A stretch of 7,996 nucleotides of DNA from Candidatus Saccharimonadia bacterium (GCA_023257145.1 JALRDA010000107.1:1-7996), one strand, 5' to 3'; shown: positions 1 to 6,301, numbered from the stretch's first letter. The notes: a model not told the origin generated them from the sequence alone. Numbers and translations are program-made.

Positions 1-2
1 AT

Positions 3-89
3 GCCGCGATGGTGGAATCGGTAGACACGCTAGACTCAAAATCTGGTGAGCATTAGCTCGTGCCGGTTCAAGTCCGGCTCGCGGTACCA
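3..89 (+). tRNA. tRNA-Leu (anticodon CAA)
   Basis: An 87-base class II tRNA that decodes the leucine codon UUG. The acceptor stem pairs bases 3-9 with 79-85 (first pair G-U), followed by discriminator A86 and an encoded CCA at 87-89. The anticodon stem is 30-34 with 42-46, and the seven-base loop 35-41 holds CAA at 37-39. A long variable arm (GAGC at 48-51 with GCTC at 56-59) is typical of tRNA-Leu. The T arm pairs 62-66 with 74-78 around the loop TTCAAGT. The promoter lies outside the window. Confidence 0.96.
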
Positions 90-99
90 TAATAAAGAA

Positions 100-122
100 C
101 TGTCCAATTTGGACGGTTTTTT
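100..122 (+). terminator. Intrinsic terminator of the tRNA-Leu gene
   Basis: A seven-pair stem (100-106 with 110-116, one G-T pair) with a three-base loop is followed directly by six T residues at 117-122. It starts 11 bases after the tRNA CCA end, so it probably ends the tRNA transcript and insulates it from the pilin-like gene that follows. Confidence 0.8.
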
Positions 123-135
123 ATTTGTATGGGTG

Positions 136-144
136 TGCTAAAAT
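136..144 (+). promoter_or_regulatory. Extended -10 promoter of the pilin-like adhesin gene
   Basis: TGC followed by TAAAAT gives an extended -10 element, with no good -35 at 16-18 bases. Transcription would begin around 150-152, a few bases before the ATG at 156. This argues against an ATG at 129, which lies upstream of the box. The same TGTGCTA core with the same 11-base gap to the ATG recurs before the glycosyltransferase gene at 7366. Confidence 0.5.
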
Positions 145-155
145 TGTTAGTAATA

Positions 156-2498
156 ATGTTCACGCTTATAGACCGATCTCGACGACATAATGTGGTAGCC
201 TCGGGGTTTGCTTTGCCTACGATTTTGGTCGCGTCGATCGTCATGTTGATCGTGTTGCTGTCTGCAGTGACGGCAACTAGTAGTGTTCGTGTCGCGTTAG
301 ATGATCAATACTATAACAAATTAGCAATGGTCGCTGCTGAAGCCGGCCAAGCAAGGGCTGAATCGTGTCTACGTGCCAGCAACTATACAGCTTCATGGTC
401 TGGATCAACGAAACTTCGTCCTGACACAACCTGTACAGGTACGACGATTTCTGGCGGTGATCGCTACATTACGCAGTCTGGTAATATTCGGACGACGTTT
501 CTTGTCGATGCGCCAACAATTGGTACGGCTAGTTATGCCAAAGTAAGTGTGACGGGTATAACCGAGTTAGTGCGAACTTCGGGTGGTACGGTGTATCAGA
601 CCTATTCGCAAACGTTAGTGCGGAGTAGTAATTATACGGTCGAACCAAAGATTGCTGGTGGGTCTGGCTGGAAAGGCAGCGGTCACTTGGCGACGGTATT
701 GTCATCGAATAGAAAGCTGTTCGGATTTGGTGCAAATAGCCTGGGCCAGATTACGGGCGCGACATCCCCTGCATCGGGTCTTGAGCCTGTTGAGATGACA
801 TTGCCAAATGGAGTAAAGTCTGCGGTTGATATTGCAACGGCTGGCCAAGGTGGGTCATTCGTGTGTATTTTAGCCGATACTGCAGATGTATGGTGTCAGG
901 GCGCGCCCGGTGCTGGTGAGGATGGTCTAATGCCTGCCGGAACTGGCTGGAAGAAGTTTGCTCTCCCTGGGACATTAACCGCTGTCAGTATGTCGGTCAG
1001 CGGGTATGGGCCAGATTCGATGTGTGTCTTGGCTTCAGATGGCCAGGGCTATTGTGCTGGCGAGAACTATTACGGCAGTTTGGGCGCTAACGATACGACA
1101 TATTCTATTTACAAGATAGACGCACCACGAAAGTTTAGACTCGATATCAACGCAGCCGGTGCATCACTGCGCAAAATCGTTACCGAATCAAACATTACGT
1201 GTGGTATTACGACTACGAATGATATGTACTGCGCTGGACGCAACTGGTTTGGCGAGATCGGTGGCCCTGCGGCGAATGGTACAGGAAACGGTGCATACGC
1301 TTATCCTATTCGCTACCCAATGCCAGGTCCACGTAAGGTCGATGATGTTGTCATGACCTATCATATGCTGGACGGTCAGCCTGTCGTGCATGTGCTTGCG
1401 ACCGATGGAACTATTTGGAGTAGTGGTAATTATAAATTTGGTGATCTAGGTAACGGGACGACTACAGGCAGTACAGGTACTAGTCAGACACCTAGCTTAT
1501 TTACGCACGCCTCTGATAAGGCATTTGCAACAGGTAGCGAGATGTGGAACGCCAATGCAAATAAATGTATTGATAATAATGGCGGCGGCTCAGCAAACGG
1601 TAATATTATTCATCTATGGGATTGTGCAACACTGCCGAATCATCCAAATCAAACGTGGGTGTACGGAAAGAATAAGCAGATCACCAATCTTGGTACAGGT
1701 AAATGCTTAGATGTACCGGGTAATAGTTCTACGTCAGTTTACGTACAACTATATGACTGTAACGATTCAGATGCGCAAAAGTTTGATTTAATTGGTGCGG
1801 CAACTGTAAAGCACATCTCGAGCGGACTTTGTTTAGATGCTCTCAACTTCGGCACCGCAAATGGTACGCGAATTCAAACACAGACGTGTAGCGGTAATAG
1901 TGCGCAAAGCTTCACGCGGTGGACGACGTTTTCTGGCTGGCGAGGTATGATAACCGGCGTGAATCACTTCTGCGGTATACGCGATGATGGGTATTCGGGT
2001 ATGTGGTGTGCAGGGCAAAATAATTATGGGCAATTATTAAATTATTGGACGTCAGCGAATAGTCACGGTGGCCTCTGTGTCAGTGCGCCTGCCGGTGGTA
2101 ATAATATATTCAATGTCAATTTACCGAATGGTGAAAAGGTTGATTACTCTAAACTGTCTGGTGAATGGCAAAAGCAATACCTCTCAACTATGGTTATCAG
2201 CAAAACCGGCAAAGTGTACGGTGCGGGGCGTAACCAGTATGGAAAATTGGGTAATGGGACACTTGGTGATTCAGCGAACGATTACCGTGAATGTGTTTCA
2301 AAAGAGTTTATTCTCCCTCCCGGGGTAACCGCTAAAGATTTATCGACTCGTGATGAATTTACAACGTACGTATTAGGTAGTAACGGACGTATTTATGCTG
2401 CCGGGCAAAACAACCTAGGTCAGCTGGGTGATAACACAACAACTAACCGTTCGACGCCTGTCGAAGTACAAATCCCTCGTGAAGCGCTGATCTACTAA
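156..2498 (+). CDS. Type IV pilin-like protein with RCC1 propeller and ricin-type lectin domain
   Basis: Probable surface adhesin of 780 residues. From the ATG at 156 there is a short basic leader, then a prepilin cleavage site G17|F18 (FALPT) and a hydrophobic helix to about residue 40. The AAEAGQARAE segment near 60-69 recalls minor pilins of the PilX type. Mature position 5 is Thr, not the usual Glu. Residues about 175-450 and 595-770 carry RCC1-like blade motifs such as AGQNNLGQLG and AGRNQYGKLG. Between them, residues about 461-589 form a ricin-B beta-trefoil with three C-[IL]-D ... Q-x-[WF] subrepeats. The 18 cysteines, all after the membrane helix, suggest export and disulfide formation. 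An ATG at 129 in the same frame would add nine residues, but it sits 5' of the likely -10 box. Tip location and ligand are inference; no pilus assembly genes are nearby. The stop overlaps the stop of the convergent gene by four bases. Confidence 0.85.
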   Translation: MFTLIDRSRRHNVVASGFALPTILVASIVMLIVLLSAVTATSSVRVALDDQYYNKLAMVAAEAGQARAESCLRASNYTASWSGSTKLRPDTTCTGTTISGGDRYITQSGNIRTTFLVDAPTIGTASYAKVSVTGITELVRTSGGTVYQTYSQTLVRSSNYTVEPKIAGGSGWKGSGHLATVLSSNRKLFGFGANSLGQITGATSPASGLEPVEMTLPNGVKSAVDIATAGQGGSFVCILADTADVWCQGAPGAGEDGLMPAGTGWKKFALPGTLTAVSMSVSGYGPDSMCVLASDGQGYCAGENYYGSLGANDTTYSIYKIDAPRKFRLDINAAGASLRKIVTESNITCGITTTNDMYCAGRNWFGEIGGPAANGTGNGAYAYPIRYPMPGPRKVDDVVMTYHMLDGQPVVHVLATDGTIWSSGNYKFGDLGNGTTTGSTGTSQTPSLFTHASDKAFATGSEMWNANANKCIDNNGGGSANGNIIHLWDCATLPNHPNQTWVYGKNKQITNLGTGKCLDVPGNSSTSVYVQLYDCNDSDAQKFDLIGAATVKHISSGLCLDALNFGTANGTRIQTQTCSGNSAQSFTRWTTFSGWRGMITGVNHFCGIRDDGYSGMWCAGQNNYGQLLNYWTSANSHGGLCVSAPAGGNNIFNVNLPNGEKVDYSKLSGEWQKQYLSTMVISKTGKVYGAGRNQYGKLGNGTLGDSANDYRECVSKEFILPPGVTAKDLSTRDEFTTYVLGSNGRIYAAGQNNLGQLGDNTTTNRSTPVEVQIPREALIY

Positions 2499-3289
2499 TC
2501 CTTGGCGACGATACTGGCGGTTGCGGCCATCAGAACTGACGACGGATTCCATAGCCAGTAACTAGCTGCCTTGGCAGCGACGCTTCCCCGCCATATCGCC
2601 ATTGGATTTTGCCATTCGGTCGTCGTGACTTCACCGTTTGCCGCGACGATCAAATAATCTTTATGGAGCACCATGATTGCACAAGGGTATGTAATGGTGA
2701 ACTTGTGTAGTGCATCAACGACATGTGCTAACTGCATACTAAACGTTAAAATCTTTGGATAATAGACGCTTTGAAAGATTTTTTGCAACTGCGCAAAAGA
2801 GACGACAAGTAGCGTATTTGGACGTTCCACGATACTTGAGGAGCTATTTTTAATAAGATCAATAGCATCACGTGTGATTGTTAGGGGGCCGGCATAGTCT
2901 TTTAGGAAGTCTTCATATAAAATTGCCGTTTCGCTATTGCGTCCGGCATCGCCAATCATCAAAACGCCAGTTGCCCACGCGCTAAGCGCACCCATTTCTG
3001 TATTTGCGTCGCGCGCAAGGCTACCTGATGGATTGGTGGCGCCAAATAGCACGTCTGTCATGATGGGTGGGATTGTCTTGCGAAGAACGTCCGGCAGTAG
3101 GACGCGAACTTCACCAACGCCGCTGGCTGTTGCGACGCTGTAGGCTTCGCCGACTCCCGCAAACCCTAGTTTATTCCCGCCAATAACACCAAGGCGACCA
3201 GCTTGTGATCGCTGTTCTGGTTTGTTCCACTCGACGTCAGGGTAAAGTGGTTTACTGGTGGTTTGCCTGTGCCAATATGTAGTGTCCAA
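2495..3289 (-). CDS. NnrD-like (YjeF C-terminal, ribokinase-fold) protein, probably degenerate
   Basis: A 264-residue protein resembling ADP/ATP-dependent NAD(P)H-hydrate dehydratase, which repairs hydrated NAD(P)H in the cytoplasm. Visible family landmarks: GRLGVIGGN near residues 31-39 (family: G-x-L-x-V-x-GGS), a LMIGDAGRNSE segment near 110-120 (family: VVGPGLG), TITRDAIDLI near 137-146 (family: VLDADAL), and VLHKDYLIVAANGEV near 207-221 (family: LKG...V..P.G). The TPHPGE and GSGD motifs are poorly preserved: the matching stretches read VVSFAQL and WRGSVAAK, without the catalytic Asp. It may be a pseudoenzyme, or a lineage-specific relative with another activity. The start chosen is TTG at 3289, seven bases after a strong Shine-Dalgarno and inside the end of the upstream HAD gene (38-base overlap, likely translational coupling). 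An in-frame ATG at 3313 is the alternative. The family call is from motif resemblance only. Confidence 0.62.
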   Translation of the reverse strand: MDTTYWHRQTTSKPLYPDVEWNKPEQRSQAGRLGVIGGNKLGFAGVGEAYSVATASGVGEVRVLLPDVLRKTIPPIMTDVLFGATNPSGSLARDANTEMGALSAWATGVLMIGDAGRNSETAILYEDFLKDYAGPLTITRDAIDLIKNSSSSIVERPNTLLVVSFAQLQKIFQSVYYPKILTFSMQLAHVVDALHKFTITYPCAIMVLHKDYLIVAANGEVTTTEWQNPMAIWRGSVAAKAASYWLWNPSSVLMAATASIVAKD

Positions 3290-3989
3290 GTTTTGGCTCC
3301 TTCTCAAGTTCAAAGCTTGCGTTTTTTCGTTCGATAACTATTTTCCATTCATTTGCGAGCGCCTTTTCGAGCAGTTCATAGGTCGGATTGAATGCGACCG
3401 GGTGTGCTACCATCTGTAACATGCCGATGTCGCCGTTGCTATCCCCTACTGCATAGCTGTCTTCGATCGTTAGGTCGTGTTGTTCGATCAACCGAGTAAG
3501 GATCTTGTCTTTGCCAGTATGAGTTTTGATAACGTTACCGGTAAAGTATTCGTCGCCACGCTCCCACGTTTGGCCTACCCAAGCGTCGAATCCGTAACGT
3601 TTGGCAAATGGTTCAACCAACTCTTCTTGTGATCCGCTGATTGCAATTGTCATATAGCCTTCTTTTTGCAGTTTGCACAAAAGGTTTCGCGTGTAGACGT
3701 AGACGTTTTCTGCTTTCTTTTCAAGGACGCGCTTTGCGGCGGTGTCGTAATCGCTAATCCGCAGTTTTGGTAGGTAATCATTCAACCCGCCGACCATAAT
3801 CTCTTCAAATTCTTCAAAGGCGTTCCCGTGGACGCGATGTCGCCATTCGCGGTGTTTTAGTGTTGTCTCTTCGCCAAGGTTTGCTGGTAGGGCATTCATT
3901 TTGTACAGCTCGTAGAACACTTCGCGATATAGTCCACTTCGGAACAAGGTGCCATCAATATCGAAAACGGCAAATTTTTGCTTTGTCAT
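3252..3989 (-). CDS. HAD-superfamily phosphatase, subfamily IB (SerB-like)
   Basis: A 245-residue cytoplasmic phosphohydrolase with all four HAD motifs. Motif I is FDIDGTLF, with nucleophile D10 and acid/base D12. Motif II is ISGS at about 117-120. The motif III lysine lies in TGKDK near 158-162. Motif IV is VGDSNGD near 181-187, which binds Mg2+. The alpha-helical insert between motifs I and II (about 20-110) is the C1 cap that sets substrate choice. Subfamily IB includes phosphoserine phosphatases and related enzymes; the substrate here cannot be told. The ATG at 3989 places motif I at the usual distance from the N-terminus; a TTG at 4016 would add nine residues but lies upstream of the predicted -10 box. 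It is the first gene of a two-gene unit with the NnrD-like gene. Confidence 0.88.
   Translation of the reverse strand: MTKQKFAVFDIDGTLFRSGLYREVFYELYKMNALPANLGEETTLKHREWRHRVHGNAFEEFEEIMVGGLNDYLPKLRISDYDTAAKRVLEKKAENVYVYTRNLLCKLQKEGYMTIAISGSQEELVEPFAKRYGFDAWVGQTWERGDEYFTGNVIKTHTGKDKILTRLIEQHDLTIEDSYAVGDSNGDIGMLQMVAHPVAFNPTYELLEKALANEWKIVIERKNASFELEKEPKLGHYILAQANHQ
3297..3303 (-). promoter_or_regulatory. Shine-Dalgarno GAAGGAG deciding the NnrD-like start
   Basis: On the minus strand GAAGGAG lies seven bases before TTG at 3289 and inside the 3' end of the HAD gene. It favours the TTG over the in-frame ATG at 3313, whose upstream sequence shows no comparable site. Confidence 0.6.
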
Positions 3990-3996
3990 GTATTTT

Positions 3997-4005
3997 ATTG
4001 TATCA
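3997..4005 (-). promoter_or_regulatory. Extended -10 promoter of the HAD/NnrD-like unit
   Basis: On the minus strand TGA TACAAT ends seven bases before the ATG at 3989, so transcription should begin at or next to the A of the start codon. No Shine-Dalgarno is present. This predicts a leaderless mRNA. Confidence 0.5.
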
Positions 4006-4055
4006 CTGTCAGTCAATATGCCTAGGCGGTGACGGTATTGCTAATATGGTGCTAC

Positions 4056-4064
4056 TGATATACA
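4056..4064 (+). promoter_or_regulatory. Extended -10 promoter of the small unknown gene at 4073
   Basis: TGA TATACA ends eight bases before the ATG at 4073. A second candidate, TGC TAATAT at 4039-4047, lies just upstream. Either would give a short or absent leader. No Shine-Dalgarno is visible. Confidence 0.4.
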
Positions 4065-4072
4065 ACTATGGT

Positions 4073-4459
4073 ATGGAATTTAAGGACATCGCTTCGGATA
4101 GTGATCATGAGCCTCAATTTGAAATTATTCTTGACAAAGAAACCGACCACTCTACCGTTCTGATAGCGATAGGTGCGCTCGCTATGGACACAATGACAAG
4201 TAAAAATACCTCCGTTAACCCCAACACGGCTGGTCGAATTATTTCTTATCTCATGCTGGGGAGTGAAGATCAGATGGATCAGATCCTTACCTACACCGAA
4301 GCACTAAGTTTTGCTCGCCTGATCCATCAAGGTGCGGTTAATCTGCCTGAAATCACGCAACAACGTGCCAGAGACATAGCGCAGTTGATCGAGCATGAAG
4401 TGACGGTGCGTAGTGTGTTAGGAGATATTGATCGTATGCAGCCAGAAGATTTTGTTTAA
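4073..4459 (+). CDS. Hypothetical protein, 128 residues
   Basis: I do not recognise a family. The predicted protein is small, acidic and soluble, and likely mostly helical in its second half (from about residue 45), where segments such as ARDIAQLIEHEVTVRSVL look amphipathic. There is no signal peptide or membrane segment. The start at 4073 is chosen because an extended -10 box lies eight bases upstream; an in-frame ATG at 4046 would add nine hydrophobic residues but overlaps promoter-like sequence. The gene is divergent from the HAD gene, with 83 bases between starts, and converges on xth with only four bases between stops. Reality of the gene is supported by its length, placement and lack of a competing frame. 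Confidence 0.65.
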   Translation: MEFKDIASDSDHEPQFEIILDKETDHSTVLIAIGALAMDTMTSKNTSVNPNTAGRIISYLMLGSEDQMDQILTYTEALSFARLIHQGAVNLPEITQQRARDIAQLIEHEVTVRSVLGDIDRMQPEDFV

Positions 4460-4462
4460 TCG

Positions 4463-4478
4463 ATTACGTGAGCGTAAT
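4463..4478. terminator. Possible weak bidirectional terminator hairpin
   Basis: ATTACG and CGTAAT form a six-pair stem with a TGAG loop at the convergent ends of the unknown gene and xth, overlapping the xth stop. Neither side has a clean T tract, so termination here is only a possibility. Confidence 0.25.
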
Positions 4479-5258
4479 GCTGACTGGACAGTGATCTGAC
4501 CCCATGACGCTACTGTGGATTGCTGCATTGCTCACGCGGTCCTTGATGCTTTCTGAAACAAGGACATAGTCGATGCGCCAGCCAACATTTCGTGCGCGCG
4601 AATTAGCCCAGTGGGTCCACCAGGTGTAGTTGCCACCTTCTTGATTGAACATGCGAAACGTATCTAAGAATCCGGCACTGACAATATTATCAAAACCTTC
4701 CCTTTCCTCGTTCGTGAATCCATGCTTGCCGACATTTGGTTTTGGATTAGCAAGGTCGAGTTCCGTGTGGGCGACATTTAAGTCTCCACAAAAAATGACT
4801 GGCTTTTTTTCTTCGCGACGCTTCATGTATTTTAGGAATGCTGGATCCCATTGTTTGTGTCGTAGCGGTAGTCGCGACAGATCACCCTTGCTGTTCGGTG
4901 TATAGACGGTTGACAGGTAAAAATCTTCGAATTCTAACGTCGTTACACGTCCTTCGTCGGACGGGTCGCCGTATTCGTCACTATCTAGCTTGTATTCGTC
5001 GATTAGCCCCTCAGGCAGGCCGTATGATGCGTTGAGTGGAGCGATTTTCGTCCAGATAGCCGTTCCGGAGTAGCCGGCACGCTTTGCAGAATTCCAATAC
5101 TTTTCATATTCGGGATATTCGACGTCCAGTTGTGCTTCGTGAGCCTTAATTTCCTGAAAACAAATGATGTCAGGTTGCTCTTTGTTGATAAATTCGGCTA
5201 GTGCGCCCTTTTTCTCGACAGCACGAATACCGTTAACGTTCCAAGAATAGATTTTCAT
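4464..5258 (-). CDS. xth: Exodeoxyribonuclease III / AP endonuclease
   Basis: A 264-residue enzyme of the exonuclease III family (endonuclease/exonuclease/phosphatase fold). It cleaves the DNA backbone 5' to abasic sites and removes 3' blocking groups in base excision repair. Catalytic residues are visible: N7 in SWNVNGIRA, metal ligand E36 in QEIKA, Y119 in VYTPNSKG, D159 and N161 in GDLNVAH, D230 in WRIDYVL, and D255-H256 in GSDHCPV. GFTNEER near 180-186 is also a family hallmark. Length matches the family. An acidic stretch near residues 87-102 is longer than I would expect in that loop. The ATG directly precedes the first beta-strand. An extended -10 box ends six bases before the ATG, so the mRNA may be leaderless. 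Confidence 0.96.
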   Translation of the reverse strand: MKIYSWNVNGIRAVEKKGALAEFINKEQPDIICFQEIKAHEAQLDVEYPEYEKYWNSAKRAGYSGTAIWTKIAPLNASYGLPEGLIDEYKLDSDEYGDPSDEGRVTTLEFEDFYLSTVYTPNSKGDLSRLPLRHKQWDPAFLKYMKRREEKKPVIFCGDLNVAHTELDLANPKPNVGKHGFTNEEREGFDNIVSAGFLDTFRMFNQEGGNYTWWTHWANSRARNVGWRIDYVLVSESIKDRVSNAAIHSSVMGSDHCPVSITLT

Positions 5259-5264
5259 ATTTCT

Positions 5265-5273
5265 AGTATACCA
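5265..5273 (-). promoter_or_regulatory. Extended -10 promoter of xth
   Basis: On the minus strand TGG TATACT is a near-consensus extended -10 that ends six bases before the xth ATG. Initiation would fall on the start codon itself. There is no Shine-Dalgarno in the gap (AGAAAT). Confidence 0.55.
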
Positions 5274-5283
5274 TGCACCTCTG

Positions 5284-5312
5284 TTGACGGATCAATATTA
5301 TGATAGTATTGT
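5284..5312 (+). promoter_or_regulatory. Sigma70-type promoter of the 139-residue unknown gene
   Basis: TTGACG at 5284-5289 and TATTGT at 5307-5312 are separated by 17 bases. Initiation near 5319 gives a leader of about 30 bases. This differs from the short-leader promoters of most neighbours. Confidence 0.5.
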
Positions 5313-5332
5313 ATATATAGCCATGGTGTTTA

Positions 5333-5341
5333 GAGGAAGAG
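5333..5341 (+). promoter_or_regulatory. Shine-Dalgarno GAGGAAGAG with overlapping inverted repeat
   Basis: A purine-rich GAGGAAGAG precedes the ATG at 5351. It lies within a possible hairpin, TAGAG (5331-5335) with CTCTA (5344-5348), and overlaps the palindrome AGAGATCTCT at 5338-5347. These could modulate ribosome access. Confidence 0.45.
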
Positions 5342-5350
5342 ATCTCTACT

Positions 5351-5770
5351 ATGAGAGAACCTGTCGGTTTGTACGTTAGCGGTCTCGACAATGGACTGCG
5401 CGAGCTAAGAAAATCTATCAAAAAGAGTAAGATTGGCGATCAAAGCATTCAACGTGTATTGATCACTGATAAACCTCATAGTTTTACGCTATACTCACGT
5501 CACCACATCGTGCCGCCGTTGGTCCAGGCAAATGTCGTAGCGTATCGAATAGACTTACCCGTTGAAACGCAAATCTGCTTTCTAGTCCGTACAAAAGACG
5601 GACTTGTCGACATCGATCACATACTAGTGTTTGTTCGGCAGCGCGGATTACGGATAGACTTTCGTACAATGCGAGTAAGGCGTTACCCGATCATCAGTTC
5701 GACAGGGCAGATGAACTTCAATAATTCATTTCGTCGAACACACAAAGGAGAACTTCCGAAACAGTCATGA
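5351..5770 (+). CDS. Hypothetical basic protein, 139 residues
   Basis: I do not recognise this protein. It is rich in Arg and Lys, has no signal peptide or membrane helix, and looks like a mixed alpha/beta soluble protein with several short hydrophobic strands, for example ICFLVRTKDGLVDIDHILVF near residues 74-93. The basic C-terminal third (about 96-135) could bind nucleic acid, but no motif supports that directly. It is a single-gene unit with a spaced -35/-10 promoter, a Shine-Dalgarno and its own terminator. It sits divergent from xth and convergent with smpB. The stop is TGA at 5768-5770. Confidence 0.65.
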   Translation: MREPVGLYVSGLDNGLRELRKSIKKSKIGDQSIQRVLITDKPHSFTLYSRHHIVPPLVQANVVAYRIDLPVETQICFLVRTKDGLVDIDHILVFVRQRGLRIDFRTMRVRRYPIISSTGQMNFNNSFRRTHKGELPKQS

Positions 5771-5776
5771 GCATTT

Positions 5777-5803
5777 CCCGGTAGACATAGCGCTACCGGG
5801 TTT
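5777..5803 (+). terminator. Intrinsic terminator after the 139-residue gene
   Basis: CCCGGTAG at 5777-5784 pairs perfectly with CTACCGGG at 5793-5800 around an eight-base loop, followed by TTTCTC. It begins seven bases after the TGA stop. On the minus strand the hairpin is followed by AAATG, so it is a poorer terminator for smpB. Confidence 0.75.
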
Positions 5804-5814
5804 CTCATAGGTCA

Positions 5815-6291
5815 CTAGTACTGCTTCAATGCTCGCTGAGTGTCTCGCTCTTGGTCGCGGCGCTTTAGTGTTTCGCGCTTGTCGTAGTTTTTCTTTCCCT
5901 TACCTAGCGCAATTACAACCTTGATGTACTTACCTGTTGTTAGTAGTCGTGTCGGGACGATTGTCAGCCCGCTCTTTTTCTTGTCGGCAAGTGTGTCGAT
6001 TTGTTTGCGGCTTGCTAGTAGCTTGCGAGGTTCAGTGTCTATGCTTCGTGCATTGACGTCACCTTTTTGATTGAGTTTCAGGCTAAAGCTCGCGTTGTTC
6101 AGCCAAAGCTCATCGTTGCGTATCGTGACGAACGATCCTTTTAGTTGAATATGTCCGTCGCGAGCGGCGCGAACCTCGGGACCTGTTAAAACAAGTCCGG
6201 CAACGATTTCGTCACCAAGTTCATAGTCAAACCGCGCTCGTCGGTTGACAATCGCTTTTTGCGGAGATGATGGTTTCTTTTTTTGTCCCAT
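5815..6291 (-). CDS. smpB: SsrA-binding protein SmpB
   Basis: A 158-residue protein that binds tmRNA and delivers it to stalled ribosomes for trans-translation. Family landmarks in order: a Lys-rich N-terminal extension (1-15), NRRARFDYEL near 16-25, GLVLTGPEVRAARDGHIQLK near 32-51, the WLNNASF stretch near 63-69, RKLLASRKQID near 88-98, GLTIVPTRLL near 107-116, ALGKGKKNYDKRETLKRRD near 127-145, and the short basic tail ending RALKQY that inserts into the mRNA channel. Length is typical. The tmRNA gene is not in this window. The TAG stop lies 15 bases past the terminator hairpin of the convergent gene. Confidence 0.97.
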   Translation of the reverse strand: MGQKKKPSSPQKAIVNRRARFDYELGDEIVAGLVLTGPEVRAARDGHIQLKGSFVTIRNDELWLNNASFSLKLNQKGDVNARSIDTEPRKLLASRKQIDTLADKKKSGLTIVPTRLLTTGKYIKVVIALGKGKKNYDKRETLKRRDQERDTQRALKQY

Positions 6292-6301
6292 AACTACCCC
6301 T

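Noticed and set aside
3..89. tRNA-Leu as an integration site for an element starting at the window edge
   Set aside because: No integrase follows and no repeat of the tRNA 3' end was found downstream in the window.
109..144. TTGGAC at 109-114 as a -35 for the box at 139-144
   Set aside because: The spacer is 24 bases, too long for sigma70, and the sequence belongs to the terminator stem.
129..155. ATG at 129 as the start of the pilin-like gene
   Set aside because: It lies between the tRNA terminator and the predicted -10 box, has no Shine-Dalgarno, and gives a longer hydrophobic leader than prepilins need. ATG 156 gives a normal short basic leader.
1833..2033. Short open frames on both strands inside the adhesin, xth and other genes
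   Set aside because: They are antisense or out of frame to well-supported genes and show no start signals or recognisable composition.
2480..2530. Terminator between the converging adhesin and NnrD-like genes
   Set aside because: The stops overlap by four bases and I see no GC-rich hairpin followed by a T run on either strand nearby.
3860..4072. Long N-terminal extension of the gene at 4073 back to 3860
   Set aside because: It would run antisense through the start of the HAD gene, whose catalytic motif lies there; the extension has no protein-like features.
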